A stretch of 64,000 nucleotides of DNA from Arthrobotrys musiformis (Eukaryota; Ascomycota; Orbiliomycetes; Orbiliales; Orbiliaceae). The notes below the pieces were generated by a model. That model had not been told where the DNA came from. It saw only the letters and a program-made list of their open reading frames with translations, and did not search any database. The DNA lies in NCBI GenBank assembly GCA_036971715.1, contig JAVHJL010000008.1:1178001-1242000 (forward strand), read 5' to 3'. Within the stretch, counting starts at the first letter, position 1, and each line of letters starts with the position of its first letter. A program made the translations under genes and the position numbers. Shown here piece by piece: positions 35,301 through 46,778 of this stretch.

Positions 35301-37009
35301 TGATTCAATAGGAGGACCGGCTTAAGCTTGTTCTGAAAGGCCTCCAGACTAGCGACCTTAACGGCCTTGACTCCAACCATGCAATTCAAAAGGATCTCCA
35401 AGATCCTCACCAGTCCACAATCCCCGTGCGTCGACGATTGAGTGACAGTGAGAGAAAGGAAATCGGAGAGAGCATGTTTGAAGCCCTCACGGGCAATGCG
35501 AAGAAATCCACAGAAGAGAACCTTCAGAGCAAGGAAGGTTCTGCGCCTCAATTCCTTCGATCTGACACCCGGAATTCGAGTAGCTCCTCGGGATCCCGTG
35601 TTAGCCAGGAAGAGTTCTCCGAGGCTCTAAAGGAGAAATTTGGGCCAAAAATCCCTGCCACGATTCGAGCCACAGAAGTTATGGACGCGGTCGATAAGTA
35701 CGTTGGGTCTCGCAATAGCACTCGCGAGCCGTCGCCGACCACAAAGAATGAGGAAGTCACCACTGAAGTCAAGAAGAATACCGAAGTTGAGGCGAGCAAT
35801 ATTGCTGCTCCTGCACCATCACGTAAGGTATCTATTCAAAATATCACGCCCTCTGACATGGCGGAGGGTAAATCGGAATCGGCAGAAGAACGAAAGGCCG
35901 ATGAAGATAAGAACAAGACAATGGCAACTGTCCCAGAAGAAGCCCAGCAAATTATCGCAAAGGATGAGACGGAAGTAGCGACTGGCCCAGTGCAAGAGCA
36001 GTCTCTAACAACAGCTCCTGTTTCCACAGAAGCAGTGGACGTGATTCCAGACGTTGCTCCAACCGAGAATCCAGCTCCAATCCCTACAGAGGCACCAGCC
36101 CTCTCCACGTGCCCTCCCGGGGACATTCAAAACGCTCCAACTGGCACGAACCAGAACATCCCAGTTTTAGATGGTGATGATCAAAGTGCTTACTATAGTG
36201 AAACCGGGGCTAGCAGCCGCCGAAGTGGGCCTAGCACCCAGTCGAAGAATCCCTACGGCGGGTCTGCAAAGCAACCGCGCAGTCATGTTGGAAACCAGAA
36301 CAATGGCGGAATGACCTCCCCTCATTCGAAATATCCCCGTGGTGCAGAACATCCCCAACCTTTCCCAGGATTCCACGGCCACCAGAACGAGCAGTACCAC
36401 CCCCAGGTTGGCCCTAACTTTGGGCCCCACTCCCCATCAGGCCCGCACCCTCCCACAATGGTCTGTGATGGGCCCTGCCCCCAACCACAATGTCAGCCTG
36501 GGTTCACACCATTTGTCCCCATCCCTGACATGTCCCACATGTTCCAGGGCCATATCAACACACGCATGCAACAGATGGGACAGGCACCTTTTTACGACCC
36601 AGCTATGTACCATGGACAATACGGATACCCTCCCGATAACAACGGGTTCCCTCCCCAGTTCTTTGGCGGCTCACCAACTGGCATGTATCCACACCCACCT
36701 CAATGGGCGAACACCGGTAACAACGGCCCGAGCATGGGACCTCATCCGCAAGGGGGATTCATGTACCCACCTCACCAATATTCCCCACCCCAGGGCTATA
36801 ATCATCAATCCACCTCGCCACCACGTATGGGCAACATGGACCAAATGCATCCCGGCCGCGGATTCCAAGAGTACGGCCAGCACCCGCAAATGCAGCAGCC
36901 CCAGTTTGGAGGCCAGATGTTCCCAGATCAAGGGATGCATGGTGGTCCACCCCAGTTCCCTGGGCAGGGTCAATACCGCCCACCACATGGCGGCGTTCCC
37001 TCTTTTTAG
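32370..37009 (+). CDS. Large triple-RRM RNA-binding protein with disordered tail
   Basis: Nine exons (32370-32532, 32600-32747, 32817-33216, 33276-34604, 34665-34823, 34893-34964, 35023-35094, 35145-35243, 35312-37009) encode 1379 residues. Three RRMs are visible. RRM1 is at about 31-112 (RLMIHIAGIPP, then PCFGFLTFEQ). RRM2 is at about 180-262 (CTIYGLPESF, then RRFGTINFDS). RRM3 is at about 525-605 (NIFIKNLDDD, then KGFGFVKFTT). Between and after them lie Gln/Pro/Tyr/His-rich segments; the last ~220 residues are Pro/Gly/Met/Gln-rich and end HGGVPSF. Exons 5-8 are short, all multiples of three and all in phase 0. Three RRMs with prion-like linkers suggest an mRNA-binding regulator, possibly of the poly(A)/translation class, but I cannot name an orthologue. 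Confidence 0.9.
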
Positions 37010-38442
37010 TTGAATTATTTGTTTTCTCCCTCCTTGGCTTACATGCACTTCAACCAAGGGGTGGAGAATCTTCAAGGTGGTAGTGATATCTGGAAACATC
37101 GCCATGAGAACAATTAATTCCTTCAAAAAGAACGAACACAAATTACGAATTTAAAAAACGGAAAGAAAAGAAGAAAAAAAGAATACGGCACTTTCGAGCT
37201 GTACTAGTGTTTCTGGTGCATATATCACTTTATTTCATATTCATCCGATGGCGTTCGCGCCAGCGGATTCTTCAGAGTACCGGTGCACAGCGGGGAGGGG
37301 GGTCGCGCGGAAGGGGTAACGGCGTCGTGGTTGGCGGTTTTATTAATTTTCCTTTTCTCTTTTTCTTTCATGAATAGGCATATGTGGCGTTGGCGATATG
37401 GAGGGAATGATAGAGGGGGCGTCGAAGGGCGGTTCTTTCGCTGACAGGATATGGACGCATGTGTAACACCATGTCTTGTCTGTGACTAAATTGTCTGTTT
37501 TCTTTTCATGTTGCATAGCGTGATGCATATTTCGGCGTTACAGAATGTGGGGCTTTCGGCGTGCCGTTTATTTTCCATATGCCTGTTATATCTTGCATGT
37601 ATGTTCGAAGAGGGTAGCTGGGGTCGTATCCGAAGGGGGCGGGGGAACAATGCAAGATAATGTTATTTCCTTATTGACATGATGTTCCATGACATTAGGT
37701 GCGGTGGCTCGTAGGATAAGCCGGCTATATATTTGTAAACTTTGCAAGTATGGTGAGCTTGAGAAAAGATTGTCGACATCTAACTACGCATATATATCCA
37801 GAAACCTCGAACAACAAGGTATACACCTCGTACCGACCTATCTAGGTTATAGGCACCGGAGATTTCTCCTTGTATGCATAGTCATATGCTTTAGTCGACT
37901 CCACTGGCTCGTAGCCTCGAATCCACTGGTAGATTTGTTATGTTGGCAGGTGCATGTAACTGTATCAAACCGGTCGGAGTGTTCTCATTATAAATTCTGA
38001 TTAGATCTGGGGGCCTCGCAGGACGAATTGTGTAGCTAATAAGATGCTAAAACGTGTTTATTTCATACTTATAGTGGTTTACGAGGCAACATACGCCCAT
38101 GATAATTGATTATGCTTGATACTATTGTGCTTGGAATGAAAAATGAAAACATTGAGAATGAAAACAAGTCAAGAAGGCCCTCCCATGCACGATGAACTCC
38201 CGAGTTTCGCCAATTAAAGAAAAATTAAATATATGAAACCCCCGAAAGTGGTTAACTTTCGGGTCATTCGTGAAAAACCAAAGCACCCGCACCAATTTTG
38301 TTTAGAATGCTTTCTAGGGTGATATAGTGTAGTGTAATACCATGCTCTTATCATGATGTTCCTTCTGGATCTAATAACCCTCCTCCATCCATGATTTTGA
38401 TTAACCATTTATAAGGAAAATAAACGAAGGTAGTCCAATGAT
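37010..38442. other. Gap between the RRM gene and the PMP3-type gene
   Basis: This is the 3' flank of two convergent genes. Near 38231-38265 an imperfect inverted pair (gaaacccccgaaagtg and aactttcgggtca) could form a hairpin. No gene is seen. Confidence 0.5.
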
Positions 38443-38887
38443 TTAAACCGCTTGAGGTCCGCTGTGGTCCTGTACCGTTCCGTAACCTCTCACGCCGCCG
38501 GTATTGACTCTGTGGGAGTATACCCCCGGTGCATCTCTTTGCGGGATTACGCCTGCGATAGCGGCCTCTTTGCGTTCGTAGTAGACGTATATTATGTAGA
38601 ATGCGTGGACATGGCCGGGGAGGTAGCCGAGGATTGTGAGGCAGATGTCTGGTGTTTTTTGTTAGTATTGTTTTTGAGATTTTAAAGGGTTATTCGATCC
38701 CTTCAGGAGAGGGGGGACTTACTGATGAGGAAATCGGCACCGCAGCCCGCGACAGCCCAGACGCCGATTGGAGGGACTGTTGGAGCGGTTTTGTTAGTAT
38801 TGGAAATAGATATGTTAGGGGGGTTCTTTCGGCTATCTTACAGAGGATGGTGATGAGAATGAGAAAAACAGCGGATAGGACGCCCAT
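38443..38887 (-). CDS. PMP3: PMP3/SNA-type membrane proteolipid (UPF0057)
   Basis: Three exons on the minus strand (38887-38842, 38776-38723, 38648-38443) encode 101 residues. The protein is MGVLSAVFLILITILFPPIG, then VWAVAGCGADFLINICLTIL and GYLPGHVHAFYIIYVYYERK: two membrane segments with the conserved PPIGV, GCGADF-INI-LT-LGY-PG-HAFYI pattern of the Pmp3/Sna family. A hydrophilic tail of about 45 residues follows (IPQRDAPGVYSHRVNTGGVR, and so on), longer than in yeast Pmp3 and more like Sna2-Sna4. Family members are small plasma- or vacuolar-membrane proteins tied to membrane potential and salt stress. Which of the several fungal paralogues this is cannot be told here. Confidence 0.9.
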
Positions 38888-40093
38888 TTTGTTCGATTTT
38901 TGACCTTTGATCTAGATTATAAAGTAGGATCTTAAGTTCTGTGAAGGCGCAATATGATATTTTATTTCGCGTGGTCTAATTATATTGATTATAATTTGAA
39001 GCTGTGGGGCGGTGCGGTTTACAGATCGATGGTGGTTCGTCGGGATAAAAAGAAGATAAGTTTAAAAGGCTGGTGACGACAGAAGATGTTTTATACTCGT
39101 TCGTAACCCAAACCGATTCCTGTGCGCGCGCAGAAAAGGCACAGGAATGCAAATTTGAATGAGTTCGATTATTTTTTTTACTTCTTCCGATTACGTGTTC
39201 CAAATACGAAGTCGAAAAGAAAGAAAAGAAAAGAAAGGAAAAAGGAATAAAAAATTTTATCGTCATATGGGCAAAACCGAACTTTTTTTTTTAAAAAAAT
39301 ATCCCGTCCGTTCCTTTGTTGCTTTCGGCGGGTGCCGCTGGCGTAGGAGCTGCAAACTGTGGGTCAGGCCTGGCCAGCTGACGTCACAAGATGGGCATTG
39401 CATGCGCATGGGACCAGGGTGGGACCGGGGGGTGGATCCCCAGGCATGTTAGCAAATCGGAATGACGGTGGCACGACGAGGGCGTGTATTGTGGCGGATA
39501 TGTCGATGCTGTGGCACAGTTGGGTCGAAGTCCGCATTGACGTATATTATATACCTATCTCTGATACCTTCGAACTCCCAAAAGCCTTCCTTTCCTGTTA
39601 TATCGACGCTGTTTATATCAATTTGTACTATTATATAGTACTATCCCAAACCGGGCCTGTTCAAACGGACTTTCTAATGGACGGCTTGAAATGCAACAAT
39701 CTCAACGAATATTTCGATTGATCCCAGCTTAAGTTACGAACGTTAACAAAAAGGAGAGAAGTCCCACCACGCCTCTCCGGGACAGGTATCGATTCCAGTG
39801 ATGATAAACAACAGCAGTCACCAAAAAGAGGAGGGAATAAGAAAGAAAAGCAACCAAAACCCCCAAACTAGACCATGGATAGGATCCCAGAATGCTTCAC
39901 AGTCCCCAAAAACAAGAAACCTGTAAAGAAACGACAGCGATTATCATGTAACACCCAGTCTCCGAAATTAACCAGGCGTAACACCAATAAACAAGGACCA
40001 AAAAAAAAGTCAACGAATAACTGAACTAGCCCGATACTTCCAGCCTAAACCACCCATCAAGAGAAAGAAAGAAACAGAAAAAAAATCCATACC
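38888..40093. other. Gap between the PMP3-type gene and the 852-aa gene
   Basis: The right part (39720-40090) is A-rich on the plus strand, fitting the 3' flank of the 852-aa gene. The left part should contain the PMP3-type promoter. No gene is seen. Confidence 0.5.
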
Positions 40094-42869
40094 TTAAACC
40101 CACGAACGACCTCCCAAAGCTTCGCGGTTACGAACCCCAGCCGTTTCCATATCCAAAGATTCGTCTTCCAACCTGTCCTGGGCGGTTTCCCTATACAACG
40201 TATGCAACCAAACGATAACATGCGCCTCATGAAATAGGTTTTCATACATCCTCCTCATATCCTCCAAGTCTTCATCGACTTCCTTTTTATCTTCCTCGCC
40301 CCCCAAATCGAGGGGTCCATATCTCACACCCTCGTGTAAGTCCCTGATCATATCGATTCGCCCCGCCGGGGTTTTTCTAAGATATTTGATCCGATCTCTT
40401 TGCTGCTCCAAGAAACCGCACCAGGTAACATTCCCCCAAGATTGAATGCGCGGCTCTTTTGGATCCCATGGGAACAATCCACTGGCAGCGAAATTCTTGG
40501 CATCATCGCTGGCACGCTCCTGGTAAATCTCAGCCTGATATTCTCGGGCTTTTCCCACAATAAACTCGCTATGTCGTTTATTGAATCCGAGTTGGCGTGA
40601 ACTCCAGATACGTCCTAGTGGATTCGGGGAGTAGGTCGGCGGATAATGCAGCTGCGAGGGTTTAGGTTTCTCCGGAATGAAACCGCATGTACGAGTAGTG
40701 AGACTTTCCTGGAGATAGAATAAATGGGACCCTGTGGGTTGCTTTCCTATAAAATATCGGTTCAATTCCACCTTGAGGTCGAGGGTGATGCATGAGCGAC
40801 CGGATGGATCCTCTTGAATTTGGTAGTTGGGTGGAAGAATCCCCTTGAAACAAGAGTTTTCTTCGTCCCAATGGAACCACGCGGAGTCCCTCCCAACAGA
40901 AAACCGAGGTGTAGAGCGTGGCACGGGAGAAAATATAAAGTGGGGATGCCAAAAGCCCGTTCTCAAGATGCACTCAAGTCCCTCTGCACCATGTTTGATA
41001 GACCACTCCGTTTGAACCTGCGGCAGAGACAGCTGGAGTCTGTACTTTCCGGCGCTCATTCTCTTACAGGTTAGGAAATACCCAACGCCGTTTTGGGCGT
41101 CCGTTAGGTCGATCGTAGGCCTATACAACCAAGTCTTGGATCTGAGCTCATATTGGGTATCAATAAATTGAATTAGATCGATACCATGCGCGACCTTCAA
41201 ATATTCAAAAATATCCTCAGTCCATTGCAGCGCTGTTTTCATCTCACTAATGAACGTGAGAGGGTGGATGCAAACTTCCATCCATCCGGAAACCGTCGAC
41301 AGATCCGTTCCCAACTGGATTTCGTTGACGGCAGACAAAATATTATGGAGCGCTATGTAATAGGCGCTATGGAGGTCGCGAAGAATATTGATGTCGGTTT
41401 CGTAAACATTCCTCCACTGATGTTTAAACATGATTGGATTTTCGAAAACGGTGGCAGCGAACCACCTGTCTAAATCCCCGGTTGCAATCTGATCGAATTC
41501 GACACATCGTGGTTTGTAGACTTCGTGGGTCTGGACGATTTGGTGCCATTGGGGAGTTTTCTCAAAATTGATATTTCTGTAGCGACTTAAGGATTCACTA
41601 TCCGTCAAAAACGGTATATCAATTTGAGTCTGTGGTTCGCTGTCAACATTTGGCGGAAGAGGGGGTATCTGTAGAGTTGAATCTTAGGATTTAGTATCAC
41701 TACTGGGTTGGAAAGCCGCAATTTGAAGGGGAGGCTTACGACCATGTTTGGAGGCTCGGGATTAACTTTAGCCGTCACACTTCTGGGGGATGGAGTCTCT
41801 GAATCCACTAAAACTCTTAATATCGTTTTTCCAACCCCGCGAGTCACCTTTGTACTTACCAAGCTCTGTACTAACGGATTCCGCATCGATAGGGTTGTCA
41901 ATATATTGCGGGATCCAAAACACTTTTCGGCCCTTGAGGTCGTTGTCTTTCCTTTGCTCTTCGGTTTTATTTTCTCTTTCCTCTTCCACGTTATCCTTCC
42001 TCCCCTCTTCCACGTTATCCTTCCTCTCCTCTTCCGCGTTATTCGTGTGTTCTAGAGACGAAGAATCACTCCAAGCTCCCTCATCTGAGAGCTCATTGTC
42101 TTTTCCCAGCTCTATTTTAGGAGGGGGGCTAGACGGAAAATTCGGGTTTTCAGTAGGTAGTATGGGGTTTCGCTGATTTTCGTCAAACCCCCCAGCCTCG
42201 AGTCTGGACAGAGGATTGGATGAAACAATTGGAAAGAACAATTGTCTAAGATGCTCTGCAGTTGCCCTCTGTAGGACTCCATCTGCTTCATGACGTGCGT
42301 TTTGGCTCTTTTGAAGATTACCGGCATTCATTGTGCCAAGCGGAGACCGTATTTGAGGCGGAGCTGTAGTGATGTTGAGATATAAGTTTGTCTGCCTAGC
42401 TCGTCTGTTGGGCAGAGATACTGCTGGCGGTTGTCTATTTACCAAACAAAGGGTGGGTGAGTAATTCAATGTACCACGGCAGTATACACAAACGTAGGAT
42501 AAATGAAAACTATACGTACTGCGAGACCGGGACCCGGGTCCGGGGTGCGGAAGGGCTTTGGGACCTGGATCTAGATACTGCCAAGGACGATGGGGGCCTA
42601 TATATAACTGGAGACCTGGTCTCGATGCCTCTTCGAGAACTGGTGGTCTGTGGGCCTTTGATGGGAGAACTAAGGGACTTTGTTCCTTTGCCATCTTGCT
42701 CCCGCAGAGACGGTGTTGAGATATTGGACTTGATTCGACTTGGTGCCTTTGCACTTCCGGCTCCGACGCCTCCAACTCTGGCAGACCCGGGTTTATTGTC
42801 TGCGCTAGAGATTCGGCCCCGGAGTTCCTCGCCGGATTTACTGTTTTTTGGGGTTTTCCCGGTCGACAT
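40094..42869 (-). CDS. Large protein of unknown function with octapeptide repeat
   Basis: Four exons on the minus strand (42869-42520, 42434-41860, 41798-41740, 41668-40094) encode 852 residues with one continuous frame. I do not recognise it. The first ~330 residues are disordered and Ser/Pro/Arg-rich, start MSTGKTPKNSKSGEEL, and include a charged octad repeat at about residues 245-277. The C-terminal ~520 residues look folded: rich in Trp, Tyr and His, with segments such as FEKTPQWHQIVQTHEVYKPR, HSAYYIALHNILSAVNEIQL and WLYRPTIDLTDAQNGVGYFL. They end with an acidic helix (EEDKKEVDEDLEDMRRMYEN). The aromatic, low-repeat C-terminal half argues against a random frame. It may be a lineage-restricted protein. 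The codon at 42869 is the first in-frame ATG. Confidence 0.75.
41957..42052 (-). repeat. 24-nt tandem repeat (four units) in the 852-aa gene
   Basis: Four 24-nt units encode EEERKDNV, EEGRKDNV, EEERENKT and EEQRKDND. Two adjacent units are nearly identical in DNA, which indicates recent tandem duplication. Confidence 0.8.
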
Positions 42870-43338
42870 TGCTTGGAGGTTCAGCCAGTGGCTGCTAATG
42901 GCTGCTTGCACTTGGGTAGCGAGTAGGTTAAGAAAGAACTCACGGGTCAAGGAGGATAGCAGATAAGGGAAAGAGATGTATCTTATTTATAGAGCATCGG
43001 TCATTTATTCTATTTTATATAGATTTATACATCGAAATATATGTTTGAGACTGTAGTGATTCTCTGGTAGCTCGGACGATCAGTGGTGGTTGAGATGTGT
43101 TGATCCTGTTGCATTCTCACCCACCAACAGAGGCACGACTTGATTTCCTGCTCCCCAGATCCGACCAAGCCAAGCAACCGCATCCTCATCCTCATCCTCA
43201 CGACAACATTAGTCAAGTCCCAAACAGGCTGTGGCCACGACACTGCCAACCTCAACGACTACGACGACAACAACAAACAACACTAGTTCTACCGAAGTCG
43301 AGAGGGAGGAAACCACCTCCTCGAACCAAACATCCGAC
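42870..43338. promoter_or_regulatory. Divergent promoter region, 852-aa gene and CID gene
   Basis: This 469-bp spacer lies between divergent starts. The part near the CID gene is rich in ACA/CCA and GAC/AAC words with no ATG in frame, like a leader. No gene is seen. Confidence 0.5.
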
Positions 43339-45377
43339 ATGGCCGCCAGCCACGGAACCGCGATCGCGAAAGCGGCATTGTCCGCCTCTTTCCTACGCGC
43401 AGACCCCACTCCCGTTCCCGGCGACGAGATCGCGCGTTTTCACAGCCTCCTTCACAAATGCCTCACCATTTGCACGCCCGAGAATATCAAGGTACCGTTT
43501 CAAACGTGAACTCAGTCCTTCGTGGATGCAATCTTTCTCTTCTACTCCCGAATGGCCGTCAAAAACCCTCCTGCTTCCTCTTTCTGCTTCCTGGACGGCT
43601 CCAATATGGGACCCATTCAAAAAGAATTACAGAAAAAAAAAAGAGAAATCAATCTATATAAAATATGTTGGAAAGGCTGTTTACTTATATTGATGGATCT
43701 TTTTCTGGATACATATATGAATAGACCTGCAAGCACTGGCTTCTAGAACACTTGGTTCAGTCGAACCATAGAGTCACGGCATTTGGAAAATATCTGGTCG
43801 CCCTATCGTCCTCGTTGAAGTCGCAGTCCGCCGATGCAATAACACCTAGCAGCCGGAGACGGAGGCTACACATCTTGTATCTGCTGAATGATACCATTCA
43901 CCACACAACATTCTACTCCAGTCCCGCGGTGCCCTTCGCAAGAGGTGTGGAACAGTTCATGAAGGATCTTTTCGGATTCGCCCAAGACCCGACGAGAAAG
44001 AAGCAGCAGGCAAGATTGGAAAATTTGTTATCGATATGGTCGACAAAGGGCTACTACTCCGAAGCTAGGATATCGGAGTGGAAGGATGCAATTGGCAAGT
44101 CATTCCTCGAATCGACAGAACCCCAAGAAGCAATTCCGGATAGCAAGGATGTCAAGCCAAAGGAACAACAGGTTTTACTACCCGCACTACACGGGGACCC
44201 GACTGCTCCATATCATGATCTTCCGGCGACGACCATGTTGCCGTTAATGCGCCCGAACTCGCCGACACCGATCAATACCCGCTCGGTAAAGCCGATCCCG
44301 ATGAAGGCCGGCCCCCCGCCAAAGCAATTATCAGAAGCGGTGGATGTTTTCATCAAAAGTGTGGATCAGATGTGGTATGGTGGGGATATGAGAGTGCTTC
44401 CGGATGTGGATGAGCTAGGCGTGGATATCATCAAGCCGCTAGATATGCAGGATGAGGATTTCATGGACGACCCCGACAGTTTCAGAAACAAAGAGGAGGG
44501 GTATTACGGCTGGTCCCGGGGTTTTGCAATTCAGATGACGAAGAGGCAGAAGGGAGAGACAGGGAAACCCGAGGCAAGCTCAAGGGAGCGTGGGAGGGAC
44601 CGAAGCTACAGCAGGAGTTTAAGCCAGAGCAGGAGCCGATCGAGAGGTAGAAGCAGCAGTGGGAGCAGAAGCAGGAGCCGAGACGGCCACAGCAGGAGCA
44701 GGAGCCGCAGCCGAGACAGGTATCACACACGGTCGAGGTCGTCAAGATCAAGGTCTAGGTCTAGATCCAGATCTAAGTCAAGGTCAAAATCCCGCTACCG
44801 GTCGTCAAGGAGGCGGAGACGCAGCTACTCCCGCTCATACAGTCGCTCCCGGAGCCGTTCCCGATCGCATACAAGGCGAAGACTAAACTCCTCCGGATCT
44901 TCTCAACCTTACTCGCCCAAACTTGAAGCCGCAGCCCCTGTGAAGGAGAAACCTCAACAACAACCTCCTCCCCCGCCACCTCCGCCCCCACCGCCCCCGC
45001 AGCAACAGATGCAGCAGCCGCAAATACCACAATTAATGAATGTTCCGCCACAGTTCCCATTCAATCAGCAATTTCCGGTCGCAATGCCCATGCCGCCGGA
45101 AATGGCACAATTCTTTCAGGCAGCAATTCCACCGCCACCTATGGGCGCTACCCCGCAACCCTGGGGTATGAACATGCAGCTTAATAAGATGCCAGCACCT
45201 GGTACTCAGAACGCCTTCAATCAATGGGGCGGCCAGGGGCAGGGGAACATGTACAACAACCAACCCCCGCCCCCGCCGCCACCACCAGGCGGGAATCATG
45301 GATACGGTAACCAACAATATGGTCGCGGAGGCTATCAGAACCGCGGGGGGTGGAACAACCGAGGCCGGGGGTGGTGA
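43339..45377 (+). CDS. CID-domain, RS-rich RNA-processing protein (CHERP/SCAF-like)
   Basis: Two exons (43339-43491 and 43725-45377) encode 601 residues; the 233-nt intron is long for this window. Residues 10-150 are a CID (CTD-interaction) domain: ARFHSLLHKCLTICTPENIK, then TCKHWLLEHLVQSNHRVTAF across the splice, and RRRLHILYLLNDTIHHTTFY. An RS-rich region at about 325-435 is made of Arg-Ser dipeptides. A poly-Pro run, a Met/Pro/Gln-rich stretch and a Gly/Arg tail (GRGGYQNRGGWNNRGRGW) follow. CID domains bind the RNA polymerase II C-terminal tail, and RS domains act in splicing. The layout resembles CHERP/SCAF-type proteins, so a role coupling transcription to pre-mRNA processing is likely. 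An orthologue cannot be named with certainty. Confidence 0.88.
44577..44884 (+). repeat. RS-encoding degenerate repeat
   Basis: AGC/AGG- and TCN/CGN-rich hexamers encode about 100 residues of Arg-Ser and Ser-Arg. The array is imperfect and in frame within the CID gene. Confidence 0.75.
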
Positions 45378-45655
45378 ATTTGTAAATTCAAAACTCATTG
45401 TACATATTATACATGGATCACTTTTTTTGTTAGCGATTTTTGGTTCTGTCTGGGCGGGTTCTTTTTCCGGAAGCTACATAGTATTATCCGAGCTAAAATG
45501 CGCTAAGAAATGCCCCTCCATCTCAAAAACCCGCCCTTATCCATCCCGCCTTTGCGCCGCTAGATAGCTTCGATCCTACTTGCAATCTCCTTACCTAGAT
45601 TTCTTTCTTAATTCGCATAGAATTAAAATATCAATAATATTCCCTCGTCTTCAAC

Positions 45656-46653
45656 ATGGTATCGTCATCGGACCCTCTTCGTGTGGGCTACGTCCCTGGT
45701 AAGCTTAAGCCGGATATCGGATCTCCTGACTCCCAAGCTTCAATACCATAAAAAGTACCTAGACGATAGTAATAAAAAACTAACACCATTTTGCCACAGA
45801 GCACTTCTCAACACCCCTACATCTCGCACAGATCCACTCCTACTATCAAGACCTCAATGTGACCTTCCACCCCTTCCCGTCGGGGACCGGGCATATGATC
45901 CAATCCCTCAGATCTCACGAAATCGACGTAGCGATCGGTCTAACGGAAGGATGGATCGCAGGGATCAAGGGATCCATGAAGGCAGATTGGTATAAAGTTA
46001 TCGGACAATACGTCGACTCACCGCTCTGCTGGGCCATATCCGCCGGTGCGTCTAGAGAAACAACGGTAGAAGGCCTCAAAGACGGCGGAAAAGTCGGAAT
46101 CAGCCGGATCGGAAGCGGGAGTTACATCATGAGTTTTGTCCTAGCCAGGCAGAAAGGATGGGTCCCACCGGCTGGGCAGAAGGATCCCTTCGAGTTTGTG
46201 GTTTTGGATAACTTCAAGAATTTGAGGGATGCGGTTAATACTGGGGCGGCGGATGTGTTCATGTGGGAGCATTTTACGTCGAAGAAGTTTTATGATTCTG
46301 GAGAGATCAAGCGAATTGGGGAGATTTATACCCCCTGGCCTTCTTGGTTGATTACCGCGCACCAGTCTTTGCTTGAAGCCAATGATCCGAGGCTGAGTGC
46401 CTTCTTGGACGGTGTGAATAAGGGGATCGCACATTTCAGGGAGAATGTTGAAGAGAGCACTGGGTGGATTACAAGTAATTTGGAATATAGTGACGAAGAT
46501 GCGAGGGAATGGAGGAAGGGTGTGCAGTTTGTAGATGATGTGAGGAAGGTAGATTTGGGAATGGTGGAGAATGTGATTGAGATATTGAAAGAAGCAGGGG
46601 TGGTAGAGAGTGGGGAAAACGCCGACGGCGTGGTTGTGAATATTGAGAGTTGA
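45656..46653 (+). CDS. Ca3427-like type 2 periplasmic-binding-fold protein
   Basis: Two exons (45656-45698 and 45800-46653) encode 298 residues. The start MVSSSDPLRVGYVPEHFSTP opens a binding-protein fold directly, with no signal peptide. Typical substrate-binding features follow: HEIDVAIGLTEGWIAG, GQYVDSPLCWAISAGA, KVGISRIGSGSYIMSFVLAR, DAVNTGAADVFMWEHFTSKK and YTPWPSWLITA. This matches the eukaryotic branch of the NMT1/THI5-like superfamily typified by Candida Ca3427, which resembles bacterial nitrate/sulfonate/taurine-binding proteins. The ligand is unknown, and the protein is probably cytosolic. The stop lies 125 bp from the convergent SRP54 stop. Confidence 0.85.
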
Positions 46654-46778
46654 ACTTACCACCCACCGTAGAAAGGGTTAGACTTGTACGAATAGACTAG
46701 ACGCTAGATTGAGGAGCATTATTGTGTCGTGGTATCAATTATGCCACTGCTTATACTCAGGTTATTAAAAAAAATAAA

